DNA of 64,000 bases from the NCBI RefSeq assembly GCF_019636135.1, contig NZ_JAHBYD010000022.1, positions 1-64,000 on the forward strand, read 5' to 3'. The notes beneath the pieces were generated by a model. It was not told the DNA's origin. It saw only the letters and a program-made list of their open reading frames with translations, and did not search any database. Of this stretch, positions 25,396 to 34,920 are shown piece by piece (the first letter of the stretch is position 1; each line of letters opens with the position of its first letter). A program made the position numbers and the translations under genes. This stretch comes from Phenylobacterium sp. Lineage in GTDB: Bacteria > Pseudomonadota > Alphaproteobacteria > Caulobacterales > Caulobacteraceae.

Positions 25396-26400
25396 CTATT
25401 CGGCGGCCAGGAGCGCGCGGCCGGCGGTGAACGAGGTCTTGAGCGCCAGCTCGGCCTTCGCCGTCTCGTACTCGTCGGACAGCCGCGCCACGAGCTCGGC
25501 CACCGTCGGCACGTGCTTCACCGCGCCGATGCCCTGGCCGCAGCCCCAGATGTCGCGCCAGGCCTTGGACTTCTGGTTGCCGCCCGAGCCGAAGTTCATG
25601 GCCGACGGGTCCGACTTCGGCAGGTCGTTGGGGTCGAGGCCGGCGGCGACCACCGACGGCGCCAGATAGTTGCCATGCACGCCGGTGAAGAGGTTCGTGT
25701 AGACGATGTCCTCGCCGGTGCTCTGGACGATCATGTCCTTGTAGCCCTGGGCCGCGGCCGCTTCCTGCGTCGCGATGAAGACCGAGCCGGCGTAGGCCAG
25801 GTCGGCGCCCATCGCCTGGGCGGCCAGGATCGAATGGCCGTTGGCGATCGCGCCCGACAGCGCCACCGGGCCGTCGAACCACTCGCGGATCGAATGCACC
25901 AGGGCGAAGGGCGAGAGCGTCCCGGCATGGCCGCCGGCGCCGGCGGCGACCGGGATCAGGCCGTCGGCCCCCTTCTCGACGGCCTTGCGCGCGAACCGGT
26001 CGGTGATGACGTCGTGCAGGACGACGCCGCCGGAGTCGTGGACCGCCTTGTTCACGTCCTCGCGGGCGCCCAGCGAGGTGATGACGATCGGCGCCTTCCA
26101 CTTGGACGAAGCCTCCACGTCGTGCTCGAGCCGGTCGTTGGTCTTGTGGACGATGTGGTTCACCGCGAAGGGCGCCGAGGGCGTGTCGGGGTGGTCGCGG
26201 TCCCAGATGGCCAGCTCCTCGGTGATCTGGTGCAGCCACTCGTGCAGCAGCGAGGCCGGGCGCGCGTTCAGCGCCGGGAACGAGCCCACGATGCCGGCCT
26301 TGCACTGGGCGATCACCAGTTCCGGCACGGAGATGATGAAGAGGGGGCTGCCGATCACGGGCAGGCGCAGGCGGTCACGCAGGACGGGCGGCAGGGCCAT
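25396..26400 (-). CDS. Nitronate monooxygenase-family flavoenzyme
   Basis: The 334-residue TIM-barrel protein starts with LPVIGSPLFIISVPELV and has the FMN-binding glycine block PVAAGAGGHAGTLSPFALV and GAIANGHSILAAQAMGADLAYAGSVFIAT. These match the 2-nitropropane dioxygenase/NMO family, which oxidises alkyl nitronates such as propionate-3-nitronate. Some relatives are enoyl reductase-like, so the substrate is inferred. It stands alone as a single transcription unit. Confidence 0.9.
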   Translation of the reverse strand: MALPPVLRDRLRLPVIGSPLFIISVPELVIAQCKAGIVGSFPALNARPASLLHEWLHQITEELAIWDRDHPDTPSAPFAVNHIVHKTNDRLEHDVEASSKWKAPIVITSLGAREDVNKAVHDSGGVVLHDVITDRFARKAVEKGADGLIPVAAGAGGHAGTLSPFALVHSIREWFDGPVALSGAIANGHSILAAQAMGADLAYAGSVFIATQEAAAAQGYKDMIVQSTGEDIVYTNLFTGVHGNYLAPSVVAAGLDPNDLPKSDPSAMNFGSGGNQKSKAWRDIWGCGQGIGAVKHVPTVAELVARLSDEYETAKAELALKTSFTAGRALLAAE

Positions 26401-26516
26401 GGGTCGATCCTCGAAGGCTTCGTATTAATTTACAATGTATATCCCAGGGTAGCACGGGGCAAGCGGACTTGTCGCCGGTGACGTCGGGTGACGCCCGGAG
26501 AGCGTCGGAAACGCCC

Positions 26517-27755
26517 TCAGTTCGAGAAGATCGGGAAGCGGTTCATCGCCGGGACCACGTCGCACGCGAAGTCCTGCGCCCGCATCGAGGGAGGCGGATC
26601 GCCCACCACCACGTAGCCGCGCCGCGGGTCCGAATCGGCGACCGCGCCGTCGCGGATCACACGCGCGCCGCCGGGCAGGTTCATCCGCTCCAGAACGTGG
26701 TCGGGCACGCCGTCGGCCACCACGATCTCGCTCGCGCCGCGTTGGGCGCACTCGACCAGCGCGGTCTCCACCGCGGCCAGCCGCGCGATGTCGTCGGGCG
26801 CGACGGCCATGTCGAGCGGCACGTCGTAGGCGTGGAGGCGCCGCAGGATCTGATAGGCGTCCGACCAGTTGCGCGCGTGCGCCTGCAGCCGGGCCGCCAC
26901 CACCATCCGCTCGCAGACGAAGCCGGTGATCGCCGCGCCCATGGTGATCGCGTCCGGCAGGACGCCCGGATTGAACTGGCGCGCGCACGACGTCAGCCAC
27001 TCCAGCCCGCCGCGGTAGCTGTCCCACGCCTCCATCGCCTCGCTGTTGCCGACGTGGGCGTTGGCGCCCTTCGCGACGGCGGTCGCGGCGATGTGCGGCT
27101 CGGGGCTGAAGAGGACGTCGCCCTGGTTCAGCGCGTTGGCGAGCATCACGAAGAAGCTGTAGGCGAACCGCGGCGTCGGGCCGGCGAGGCTGGGCAGCGC
27201 CGAGCGCCGCGCGATCCAGCATTCCGGGAAGGCGTGGGCCTCCAGCAGGAAGGCCAGGCAGCGCGCGTACTCGCCCGCGCCGAAACGCCGCTCGCCGTCG
27301 AAGTCGTAGAACTTGCCGGTGATGGCGTCGCCCTGGGTCTCGTCGATCAGGTACCAGGGCGCCTGGACCATGCAGAGCGCCGGGTCGGCGGCCATGGCCT
27401 CGACGTAGGCCAGGAGCTGGTGCGGCACGGCCAGGTCGTCGTCGGCGATGCTGACCACGAACTCGCCCCGCGCCTCGCGCAGCGTGGTCAGGATGTTGGG
27501 ATAGGCGCCCAGGTTGCGCGGCTGGCGCATCACCCGCATGCGCGGATGGCGCGCGGCCCAGTCGGCCAGGATCTTCGGCGTCCCGTCGGTCGAGCCGTTG
27601 TCGGAAACCACCAGCTCGTAGTCGATCCCCGCGGCCTCGAACGCCGTCAGGTGATGGGTGAGGTAGCGCTCCAGGTAGTGGGCGCGGTTGTAGGTCGCGA
27701 GGCACAGGCTGAGCAGCGGCCGCGCCTCTGAGCGGACGGCGGGAGAGGCAGGCAT
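26517..27755 (-). CDS. Family 2 glycosyltransferase
   Basis: The 412-residue protein has the GT-A nucleotide-sugar fold: LLSLCLATYNRAHYLERYL, ELVVSDNGSTDGTPKIL and the DxD-type motif VSIADDDLAVP. The C-terminal 150 residues carry an unrecognised domain. It likely transfers a sugar to a cell-surface glycan or a protein, but no polysaccharide cluster is adjacent. It is divergent from mutA. Confidence 0.87.
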   Translation of the reverse strand: MPASPAVRSEARPLLSLCLATYNRAHYLERYLTHHLTAFEAAGIDYELVVSDNGSTDGTPKILADWAARHPRMRVMRQPRNLGAYPNILTTLREARGEFVVSIADDDLAVPHQLLAYVEAMAADPALCMVQAPWYLIDETQGDAITGKFYDFDGERRFGAGEYARCLAFLLEAHAFPECWIARRSALPSLAGPTPRFAYSFFVMLANALNQGDVLFSPEPHIAATAVAKGANAHVGNSEAMEAWDSYRGGLEWLTSCARQFNPGVLPDAITMGAAITGFVCERMVVAARLQAHARNWSDAYQILRRLHAYDVPLDMAVAPDDIARLAAVETALVECAQRGASEIVVADGVPDHVLERMNLPGGARVIRDGAVADSDPRRGYVVVGDPPPSMRAQDFACDVVPAMNRFPIFSN

Positions 27756-27899
27756 GCGGGCGGTCCCGAAACGCGGCGATGGAGGCCGACTACGGGCCGT
27801 TTCGGTTAAGGAGACGTCAGCGGAAACGGGACCGCCGCGCGCCCCGGTCGTGACCTTGCGTGAACTTGACGTTTGCGGGCGCCGGGGCGCAATTCGCCC

Positions 27900-29288
27900 A
27901 TGGCCGACGCAAGCGTACTCGATCCCGGATTCCCGCCCGCGGGCGAGGACGCCTGGCGTGCGCTGGTGGCCAAGACGCTCGGCGACAAGCCGTTCGAGAG
28001 CCTGAACAAGGCCACCGTCGAAGGCCTGCCGATCGCGCCCCTCTACGCCGCCAGCACGGCCGAAGCGTCCTTCCCCGCCCGGCCGTTCGACGCCGAGCGG
28101 CCGTGGGACCTGCGGGTGCTGTCGGCCCAGGCGGACCCGGCCAGGGCCAACGCCGAGTTGCTGGCCGATCTCGAAGGCGGCGCGGCCTCGGTGATCGTGG
28201 CCGGCCACGCGACGGCCGAGGCGCTGAACGTGGCGCTGAGCAATATCATCGTCGAACTGGCGCCCGTCGGGCTCGACGCCGGCTTCGCGGGGCCGAAGGC
28301 GGCCGACGCGCTGCATGCGGTGGCGAAGTCGTCGCCCGGGGCGAGGCTCGACTTCAACCTCGACCCCCTGAGCGCCTTCGCCGAGGCGGGCGCCTCGCCG
28401 GGCCCGGTCGGGAGCCACATCGTCAGCGCCGCCACGGTCGCGGCGAGGCATGCCCAGACCTATCCCCACGCCCAGTTGTTCCTGGCCTCGGGCCGGGTCG
28501 CCCACGAGGCCGGCGGCGGCGAGGCGCTGGAGGTGGCCGTGGCCGCCGCCGCCGCGATCGCCTACGCCAAGGCGATGGTCCGCGCGGGCGTGGCGGCGGG
28601 CGAGGCGTTCGCGCGCATCACGCTCGGGCTGGCGGCCGACGCCGACTACTTCCTGACCATCGCCAAGCTGCGCGCGGCCCGCGCCGTCTTCGCCCGCATC
28701 GCCACCGCCTCGGGCGGCGCGGCGCAGGCGCGGATCGAGGCGCGGACGTCGCGGCGGATGCTGACGGCGCAGGACCCCTGGACCAACATGATCCGCCTGA
28801 CCGCCGCCGGCTTCGGCGCCGCGGCCGGCGGGGCCGACGCGGTGGTGCTGGGCGCCTTCACCGACGCGCTGGGCCTGCCGACCGCGTTCGGCCGACGCCA
28901 GAGCCGCAACACCCAACTGGTGCTGATGGAAGAGGCCGCCGTCGGCCGCGTCGCCGACCCGGCCGCGGGCTCGGGCTACCTCGACAGCCTGACCGACCAT
29001 ATCGCGCGGGCGGCCTGGGCCAGGCTGCAGGCCATCGAGGCCGCTGGCGGGATCGTCGCGGCGCTGGAGAGCGGCCTGGTCGCCCGCGAGGTCGCGGCCG
29101 CCGTCGCCGGGCGCGGCGACCCGAAGATCCTGGGCGTCACCGCCTTCCCGCCGACCGAGAAGACCGACGTGGACGTCGACGCCGGCGCCGTGGCCGTCGC
29201 GCCGGACGTCCGGCTTCCCGGCCCCGACAGCACGTGTCCGCCGCTCACTCCGGTGCGGCTGTCCGAGAAGCACGAGGTTCAGGCGTGA
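27900..29288 (+). CDS. mutA: Methylmalonyl-CoA mutase, small (beta) subunit
   Basis: The 462-residue protein is the catalytically silent partner of adenosylcobalamin-dependent methylmalonyl-CoA mutase. It has the TIM-barrel region with [20 protein letters not shown] and [10 protein letters not shown] but no C-terminal B12 (DxHxxG) domain. It forms the heterodimer that interconverts methylmalonyl-CoA and succinyl-CoA in propionate breakdown. The stop overlaps the GTG start of mutB by three nt. Confidence 0.93.
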   Translation: MADASVLDPGFPPAGEDAWRALVAKTLGDKPFESLNKATVEGLPIAPLYAASTAEASFPARPFDAERPWDLRVLSAQADPARANAELLADLEGGAASVIVAGHATAEALNVALSNIIVELAPVGLDAGFAGPKAADALHAVAKSSPGARLDFNLDPLSAFAEAGASPGPVGSHIVSAATVAARHAQTYPHAQLFLASGRVAHEAGGGEALEVAVAAAAAIAYAKAMVRAGVAAGEAFARITLGLAADADYFLTIAKLRAARAVFARIATASGGAAQARIEARTSRRMLTAQDPWTNMIRLTAAGFGAAAGGADAVVLGAFTDALGLPTAFGRRQSRNTQLVLMEEAAVGRVADPAAGSGYLDSLTDHIARAAWARLQAIEAAGGIVAALESGLVAREVAAAVAGRGDPKILGVTAFPPTEKTDVDVDAGAVAVAPDVRLPGPDSTCPPLTPVRLSEKHEVQA

Positions 29289-31444
29289 CCGGCTTTCCCG
29301 ACTTCGCCACCCTGCCCTACGATGGCGCCGCGCCCGCTTTCCCGCCCGCCAGCGGCGCAGCCTGGGACACCCCGGAAGGCATCGCCGTCCGGCCGGCCTA
29401 TGCCGCCGAGGACGCGTCGGACCTCACCGCGCTGGCCGGTTTCCCGGGCCTGGCGCCGTTCGTCCGCGGCCCCTATCCGACCATGTACGCCACCAACCCG
29501 TGGACGGTGCGCCAGTACGCGGGCTTCTCGACGGCGGAGGATTCCAACGCCTTCTATCGCCGCAACCTGGCGGCCGGTCAGATGGGCCTCTCCATCGCCT
29601 TCGACCTGGCCACCCACCGCGGCTATGACTCGGACCACCCGCGGGTGACGGGCGACGTCGGCATGGCCGGCGTGGCGATCGACTCGATCCTCGACATGCG
29701 CACGCTGTTCGACGGCATCCCGCTCGACAAGATGAGCGTGTCGATGACGATGAACGGGGCGGTGCTGCCGATCCTGGCGCTCTACATCGTCGCCGCCGAG
29801 GAACAGGGCGTGCCGCACGAGAAGCTCTCGGGCACGATCCAGAACGACATCCTGAAGGAGTTCCTGACCCGGAACACCTACATCTACCCGCCCGGCCCCT
29901 CGATGCGGATCATCGCGGACATCTTCGCCTATACCTCGAAGGAGATGCCGCGGTTCAACTCGATCTCGATCAGCGGCTACCACATGCAGGAAGCCGGGGC
30001 GACGCTGGACCTGGAGCTGGCCTACACGCTCGCCGACGGCATCGAATATGTCCGCGCGGGCGTCGCGGCGGGCATGACGGTGGACCAGTTCGCGCCGCGC
30101 CTGTCGTTCTTCTGGTGCGCCGGGATGAACATGTTCATGGAGGTGGCCAAGCAGCGCGCCAGCCGCCTCCTCTGGGCGAAGCTGATGAAGCAGCACTTCG
30201 ACCCGAAGGACAGCCGCTCGCTCAGCCTGCGCGCCCACACCCAGACCTCGGGCTGGTCGCTGGCGGCGCAGGACGTGTTCAACAACGTGCCGCGCACGGC
30301 CATCGAGGCGATGGGCGCCACCGGCGGCCAGACGCAGAGCCTGCACACCAACTCGCTGGACGAGGCGCTGGCGCTCCCCACCGACTTCTCGGCCCGCATC
30401 GCGCGCAACACCCAGCTCTTCCTGCAGATGGAGAGCGGCCAGAACCGGGTGATCGACCCCTGGGGCGGCAGCTTCTACGTCGAGCGCCTGACCGCCGACC
30501 TCGCGGCCCGCGCCCTCACGCATATCGCCGAGGTGGAAGCGCTGGGCGGCATGGCCGCGGCGATCGAGGAAGGCCTGCCGAAGCGCCGGATCGAGGAAGC
30601 CTCGGCCCGCATCCAGGCCCGGATCGATTCCGGCAAGCAGAGCGTGGTCGGCGTGAACCGCTACAGGCCCGAGACGCCGGACGACATCCCGGTGCTGAAG
30701 GTCGACAACACCGCCGTGCGCAACGCCCAGTTGGAGAAGCTGCGCCGCCTGAAGGCCGAGCGCGATCCGGAAGCCGTGGCCGCCGCCCTCGACGCCCTGA
30801 CCGCCGGCGCCTCGGGCAAGGGCAACCTGCTGGAACTGGCCGTCGACGCCGCGCGCGCCAAGGCCACCGTCGGCGAGATCAGCTACGCGCTGGAGAAGGT
30901 GTTCGGCCGCCACAAGGCGCACGCCGACGCGGTGAAGGGCGTCTACCTGCGCGAGGCGGGCGCGACCGCCGCCTCCGAACGCGCCAAGGCGATGACCGAG
31001 GCCTTCCGCCAGGCCGACGGCAAGAAGCCGCGCATCATGGTCGCCAAGATGGGCCAGGACGGCCACGACCGCGGCCAGAAGGTGATCGCCTCGGGCTTCG
31101 CCGACCTCGGCTTCGACGTGGAGATCGGCGACCTCTTCCAGACGCCGGCCGAGGCGGCCGCGGAAGCCGTCGAGACCGGCGTGCATGCGGTGGGCGCGAG
31201 TTCGCTCGCCGCCGGCCACCTGACCCTGGTGCCGGAACTGAAGGCGGAGCTGGCCAGGCTGGGCCGGCCCGACATCCTGGTCTTCGTCGGCGGCGTCATT
31301 CCGCCCGAAGACTTCAAGGCGCTGGAGACCATGGGCGTCGCCGCGGTCTTCCCGCCCGGCACGGTCATCCCCGAGGCCGCCATCGAGGTGCTCGAACGCC
31401 TCAACGAGCAGCTCGGCTACGCCCAGGAGCAGGCCGCGCAGTAG
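29285..31444 (+). CDS. mutB: Methylmalonyl-CoA mutase, large (alpha) subunit
   Basis: The 719-residue protein has the substrate-binding barrel ([40 protein letters not shown]) and a C-terminal cobalamin domain with the base-off motif DGHDRG and GASSLAAGH. It catalyses the isomerisation of (R)-methylmalonyl-CoA to succinyl-CoA. The GTG start at 29285 overlaps mutA as GTGA. No meaB chaperone or epimerase gene is visible in the window. Confidence 0.96.
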   Translation: MTGFPDFATLPYDGAAPAFPPASGAAWDTPEGIAVRPAYAAEDASDLTALAGFPGLAPFVRGPYPTMYATNPWTVRQYAGFSTAEDSNAFYRRNLAAGQMGLSIAFDLATHRGYDSDHPRVTGDVGMAGVAIDSILDMRTLFDGIPLDKMSVSMTMNGAVLPILALYIVAAEEQGVPHEKLSGTIQNDILKEFLTRNTYIYPPGPSMRIIADIFAYTSKEMPRFNSISISGYHMQEAGATLDLELAYTLADGIEYVRAGVAAGMTVDQFAPRLSFFWCAGMNMFMEVAKQRASRLLWAKLMKQHFDPKDSRSLSLRAHTQTSGWSLAAQDVFNNVPRTAIEAMGATGGQTQSLHTNSLDEALALPTDFSARIARNTQLFLQMESGQNRVIDPWGGSFYVERLTADLAARALTHIAEVEALGGMAAAIEEGLPKRRIEEASARIQARIDSGKQSVVGVNRYRPETPDDIPVLKVDNTAVRNAQLEKLRRLKAERDPEAVAAALDALTAGASGKGNLLELAVDAARAKATVGEISYALEKVFGRHKAHADAVKGVYLREAGATAASERAKAMTEAFRQADGKKPRIMVAKMGQDGHDRGQKVIASGFADLGFDVEIGDLFQTPAEAAAEAVETGVHAVGASSLAAGHLTLVPELKAELARLGRPDILVFVGGVIPPEDFKALETMGVAAVFPPGTVIPEAAIEVLERLNEQLGYAQEQAAQ

Positions 31445-31452
31445 GGCTGCCC

Positions 31453-31495
31453 GTCATGCAGAATGCATGACAGGTCGGCCGTTCCGCCCTATGCT
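31453..31495 (+). promoter_or_regulatory. Promoter and palindromic operator of the DUF1778/GNAT pair
   Basis: A perfect palindrome GTCATGCA-GAA-TGCATGAC (31453-31471) overlaps a -35-like ATGACA (31467-31472). After a 17-bp spacer comes TATGCT (31490-31495), 24 bp before the antitoxin ATG. The antitoxin-toxin complex probably binds here and represses its operon. Confidence 0.7.
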
Positions 31496-31518
31496 CGGAC
31501 GGCATCGGAGCCTGAACC

Positions 31519-31785
31519 ATGCCCTCCCCCGTATCCCTGCGTCTCCCGGACGACGACCTCGCCATCATAGACAGCGCGGCGCGGCGCCAGGGGCGATCGC
31601 GCACCGACTTCATGCGCGCCGCGGCGGTCCAGGCGGCGGAAGCGGTTCTGCTCGAGAGCACCATCATCCGTATGTCTGCGGGCGGCTTCGCGGCCTTCAT
31701 GGCCGAGATCGACAAACCCGGGGAGCCCATCCCGGAGATGGTGGAGAAGCTGCGGCGCGCACAGCGACGCGCGGCGGAAGGCTGA
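31519..31785 (+). CDS. DUF1778 (TacA-type) antitoxin
   Basis: The 88-residue protein begins with a ribbon-helix-helix strand (VSLRLPDDDLAIIDSAARRQGRSRTDFMRAAAV) as in TacA-type antitoxins. The C-terminal tail would wrap around the GNAT toxin. It is followed after four nt by the toxin gene and preceded by a perfect palindrome, so the regulatory role is well supported by context. Confidence 0.87.
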   Translation: MPSPVSLRLPDDDLAIIDSAARRQGRSRTDFMRAAAVQAAEAVLLESTIIRMSAGGFAAFMAEIDKPGEPIPEMVEKLRRAQRRAAEG

Positions 31786-31789
31786 CGGC

Positions 31790-32296
31790 TTGGCCCTCTC
31801 GCGGCCGACGTCCATCACCGCCGAGCATGTCGTGGCCGGCTTCGACTGCGGAAAGCCCGCCCTCAACGCCTGGCTCTCGGACCGCGCACACCGCAACCAG
31901 GATCTCGCCTTCACGTCCGTCGTCGTGATACACGACGACAATAAGGTCGTCGGGTTCTACGGGCTGTCGCCGACCGCCGTGCAGGCCGCGGCGCTTCCCA
32001 GGTCGGTCAGGACGGGCCAACCGCCTGCGCTGGTCCCCTGCGTCCTGTTGGGACAGCTCGCCGTCGATCGCCGATGGCAAGGCCGGGGCCTGGCGTCACG
32101 CCTCGTTCTCGACGCCTTCAGGCGCGCCTCGGCCGCCGCGGACCTGATCGGCGGCCGCGCGCTCCTACTGCACGCGATCGACCTCGAAGCGGCGGCCTTC
32201 TGGCGGGCCTGGGGCTTCATCCCCAGCGCCGACGATCCCCTCCTGCTGCTCAGAGGCCTTGCCAGCATCCGCGCCTCGCTCGACAGCGCCGTTTGA
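31790..32296 (+). CDS. GNAT-family (TacT-type) toxin
   Basis: The 168-residue acetyltransferase has the acetyl-CoA loop in VDRRWQGRGLAS and the features of TacT/AtaT toxins, including DCGKPALNAWLSDRA at the N-terminus and the LHAIDLEAAAFWRAWGF block. These toxins acetylate aminoacyl-tRNA and stop translation. The start is TTG. The last three codons and the stop lie inside a CACGAAG repeat, so the repeat may have replaced the original gene end. Confidence 0.87.
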   Translation: MALSRPTSITAEHVVAGFDCGKPALNAWLSDRAHRNQDLAFTSVVVIHDDNKVVGFYGLSPTAVQAAALPRSVRTGQPPALVPCVLLGQLAVDRRWQGRGLASRLVLDAFRRASAAADLIGGRALLLHAIDLEAAAFWRAWGFIPSADDPLLLLRGLASIRASLDSAV

Positions 32297-32416
32297 TTCA
32301 ACCACCAAGATCACGAAGGGCACGAAGGCGCCGCGGGTGAGCTGAGCGCAGCGCGCTTCCCGGACCCTTGGTGATCTTGGTGATCTTGGTGGTGGGAATC
32401 AGGGCGCCTGCGGCGC
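32288..32416 (+). repeat. CACGAAG hairpin repeat, copy 2
   Basis: Same layout as the copy at 4231, with CACCAAG and CACGAAG units mixed in the arms, which no longer pair perfectly. Similarity to the copy at 42347 continues about 45 bp further right (GCCGACAGGTT...GCCTGCGGC). It lies between the convergent GNAT toxin and copper-protein genes. Confidence 0.88.
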
Positions 32417-32461
32417 GTGCTGCGCCGACAGGTTCGCCCCTCATCCGTCAGCCTGCGGCCG

Positions 32462-34462
32462 TCACCCCAGCGGCGTGTTCTCGTTCGGGCCGTCGGAGGC
32501 GTTGCGGCGGCGCTGGGGCAGCAACGCCTGGGCGGCCGCCAGCTCGGCCTTGTCGAGCGCGCCGTCCTTGTTCTTGTCGACCATCGCGAAGTAGCGGCCC
32601 AGCATCTGGCCCATCTGGCCCTTCAGCTCGGCCTTCTGAAGCTTGCCGTCGAGGTTGTCGTCCATCATCCCCAGCATGCGCGTCGGGGCGAAGCGGGCGT
32701 CGGAGTCGACTTGCTTGGCCGCCGTCTCGTCCAGCCAGCGGAACGCCACCGAGGTGAACAGCATCTCCTCGTGGCTCTGCTCGCCCCAGGTGACCTTGAT
32801 GGACGGGTCGGGGTTGGCGGGGTTCCGCTTGGAATTGTCGTAGACGTAGTTGGCGATCAGCTTCGAGCCGGCCGGGACCTTGATCGGCTCGGCGAAGGTG
32901 TAGCTGCGCTGCCAGTTGAAGTCGTAGCGCGGCAGGCTGAGCAGCAGGGTCTTCTTGCCGTCCGGCGTCTGCAGCCAGAGGTCGGACGAATAGGCGCGGT
33001 AGTGCGCGTGCGGGAAGGCCGAATAGAGCAGCGCGTCGTTCGGGAACTCGACGTAGGCCACTTCCTTGTGGCGCGGCGCGTTCGGCGCGATCTCGATGGT
33101 GGGGTCGATCACCACCACGTTGCGCATGATGTACTTCGGCATGTCGTCGCGGAAGTAGACGCCGATCTGGGTCTTATCGACCGTCTCCTTGCCGTACGGC
33201 GTGTAGTGCATCTGGAAGCCGACCGCCCCGCCCGCGGGCAGGAAGGTGCCGACGTCGCCGCCGAACACGTTGGACTCGGCGCCCACCGCATAGCCGCCGA
33301 CCGACCCGCGCCAGCGGGTCTCGGAGGCCACGCCGTTGGCCGGCGCCTCCTTCATCCAGCCGGTCAGCACGTGGTGTACGGCCTGGCGATCGCCCGGCTT
33401 CACCGTCGTGGCGCGGATCCAGCGCCCCTCGGTCTGCGGGTTCAGCGTGAACGGGCGCTGGTAGTCGACGACGCCCGAGGCCGGCACCTTGTAGGCCGGC
33501 ACGTCGAGGATCAGGTCGGGCTTGCCCAGCGGCCACTCGGCGGCGACGCGCTTCTTGGCGGCCAGCGGGTCGGCGCCCTCGCCGCGCGCGCCGCCGGCTT
33601 CCACCCAGTGGACCAGCGTCTTGATCTCGGCGGGGGTCAGGTTCTTCGTGTCGGAGAACTTCCCGACATGCGGATCGGCGTTGTAGGGCGGCATCCGGTC
33701 GGTGCGGATCACCTCGCGGATCATCGGCGAGAAGCCCTTCACCATCTCGTAGCTGGTGAGCTGCATGGGGCCGATGCCGCCTTCCTGGTGGCAGGCGACG
33801 CAGTTCTTCTCGAGGATCGGGGCGACGTCCTTCACGTAGGTGAGCTTGGCGTTGGCCGCCGCGCCGCGTTCCGGGAAGGCGATCATGGCGCCCGTCGAGG
33901 CCGCGCCGGCCGGGACCGGCCTGCCGGCCAGGAACGCGTCCAGCGCCGCGCCCGCGCCGGCGATGCCGCCGCGGTACGCCACCGTCCAGGTCTTCGGGTC
34001 GACGACGTAGACCTCGGCCGAGCGGGTGACGCCCAGGCCCTCGCCGATGAGCTGGTTGTTGTCGAGCAGGATCGGGACCGCGTAGCCGGCCTTGTCGGCC
34101 TCGGCGAGGATCGCCTCGCGGGTGTCCTTCTGGGTGGAGTTCAGCATGCGGAACTCGACGCCCTTGGCGCCATAGGTCCTGGCGAGGTCGTTCAGCGCCT
34201 TGGCTTCGGCGCGGAGCGTCTCGTCGCCGTTGGCTTGGGTGACGATCACGAAGGCCGGGGCGTCGGCGAACCGGTAGAGCTCGGTGGCCTCCAGGTTGGC
34301 GTCGGCCAGCATGAAGTTGTCGACCGTGGCCGGCGTCGTCGCCGCCGCGTTCACGGCCGAGCCGGCGGCCTGAGCGCTGGTCGCGGAATTGTCCGTCGCG
34401 CAACCCGCGATCACGGCGGTGGAGGCCAGCAGAAGGGCGGCAAGGCCGAGGCGGTTGGTCAT
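32462..34462 (-). CDS. Lipoprotein fusing redoxin, cytochrome c, copper monooxygenase-like and EF-hand parts
   Basis: The 666-residue product has a lipobox (IAGC, Cys21). Residues 45-180 resemble a thioredoxin/peroxiredoxin fold without a CxxC. A c-type heme site CVACH stands at 221-225 with a likely Met ligand further on. Residues 320-580 resemble the copper type II monooxygenases (PHM/DBM): His363-His364 and His419 fit the CuH site, and His485, His487 and Met567 fit CuM. Two EF-hand loops (DDNLDGKLQKAE at 601 and DKNKDGALDKAE at 629) end the protein. It should sit on the periplasmic side of a membrane. The substrate is unknown. Confidence 0.85.
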   Translation of the reverse strand: MTNRLGLAALLLASTAVIAGCATDNSATSAQAAGSAVNAAATTPATVDNFMLADANLEATELYRFADAPAFVIVTQANGDETLRAEAKALNDLARTYGAKGVEFRMLNSTQKDTREAILAEADKAGYAVPILLDNNQLIGEGLGVTRSAEVYVVDPKTWTVAYRGGIAGAGAALDAFLAGRPVPAGAASTGAMIAFPERGAAANAKLTYVKDVAPILEKNCVACHQEGGIGPMQLTSYEMVKGFSPMIREVIRTDRMPPYNADPHVGKFSDTKNLTPAEIKTLVHWVEAGGARGEGADPLAAKKRVAAEWPLGKPDLILDVPAYKVPASGVVDYQRPFTLNPQTEGRWIRATTVKPGDRQAVHHVLTGWMKEAPANGVASETRWRGSVGGYAVGAESNVFGGDVGTFLPAGGAVGFQMHYTPYGKETVDKTQIGVYFRDDMPKYIMRNVVVIDPTIEIAPNAPRHKEVAYVEFPNDALLYSAFPHAHYRAYSSDLWLQTPDGKKTLLLSLPRYDFNWQRSYTFAEPIKVPAGSKLIANYVYDNSKRNPANPDPSIKVTWGEQSHEEMLFTSVAFRWLDETAAKQVDSDARFAPTRMLGMMDDNLDGKLQKAELKGQMGQMLGRYFAMVDKNKDGALDKAELAAAQALLPQRRRNASDGPNENTPLG

Positions 34463-34604
34463 CGTGGCGTCCCCAATTCTCGAATCGCTGCGTCTGATGC
34501 GCATACGGAACGCCCGCGGGAAGAATGCGAGGGCGCGTCCGCAATCTGCGTTATCTTCATTACACGAATATTTCCCGGCGCGCGGCGATGTTGTCCGGCC
34601 TCCG

Positions 34605-34793
34605 CCGGCAGCCAGGGCAATCGCATATGGCTTGTGGGCGGCTCGTCCGCCCGATTCATGAACCGCAGAGATCGCAGAGATGCGCAGAGAAGCTCGCGGA
34701 TCCACCGGAATCCTCCGCGTATCTCCGCGATCTCTGCGGTTTGACTGACGGCCTTTCGGCCGCCCGCATCCATATGCGATTGCCCTGCGCCGG
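34605..34793. repeat. Nested inverted repeat with CGCAGAGAT units
   Basis: Outer arms CAGGGCAATCGCATATGG (left) and its complement (right, ending near 34793) enclose an inner hairpin whose arms (34661-34689 and 34713-34742) are built of CGCAGAGAT-type nine-base units. The region 34463-34920 holds no gene. The layout copies that of the CACGAAG repeats, with a different unit sequence. Confidence 0.8.
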
Positions 34794-34920
34794 CAGCGGG
34801 CCGCGGGCGAAGCCCGACACGCGTCCCCGCGGCCGGCGATCCGGGGACGGGACAAGCCCGGTCACGACGTCTGGAAATCAAGACGGACGTCCGCAAACCT
34901 TGCGGAATGCGGCTTCGTCC

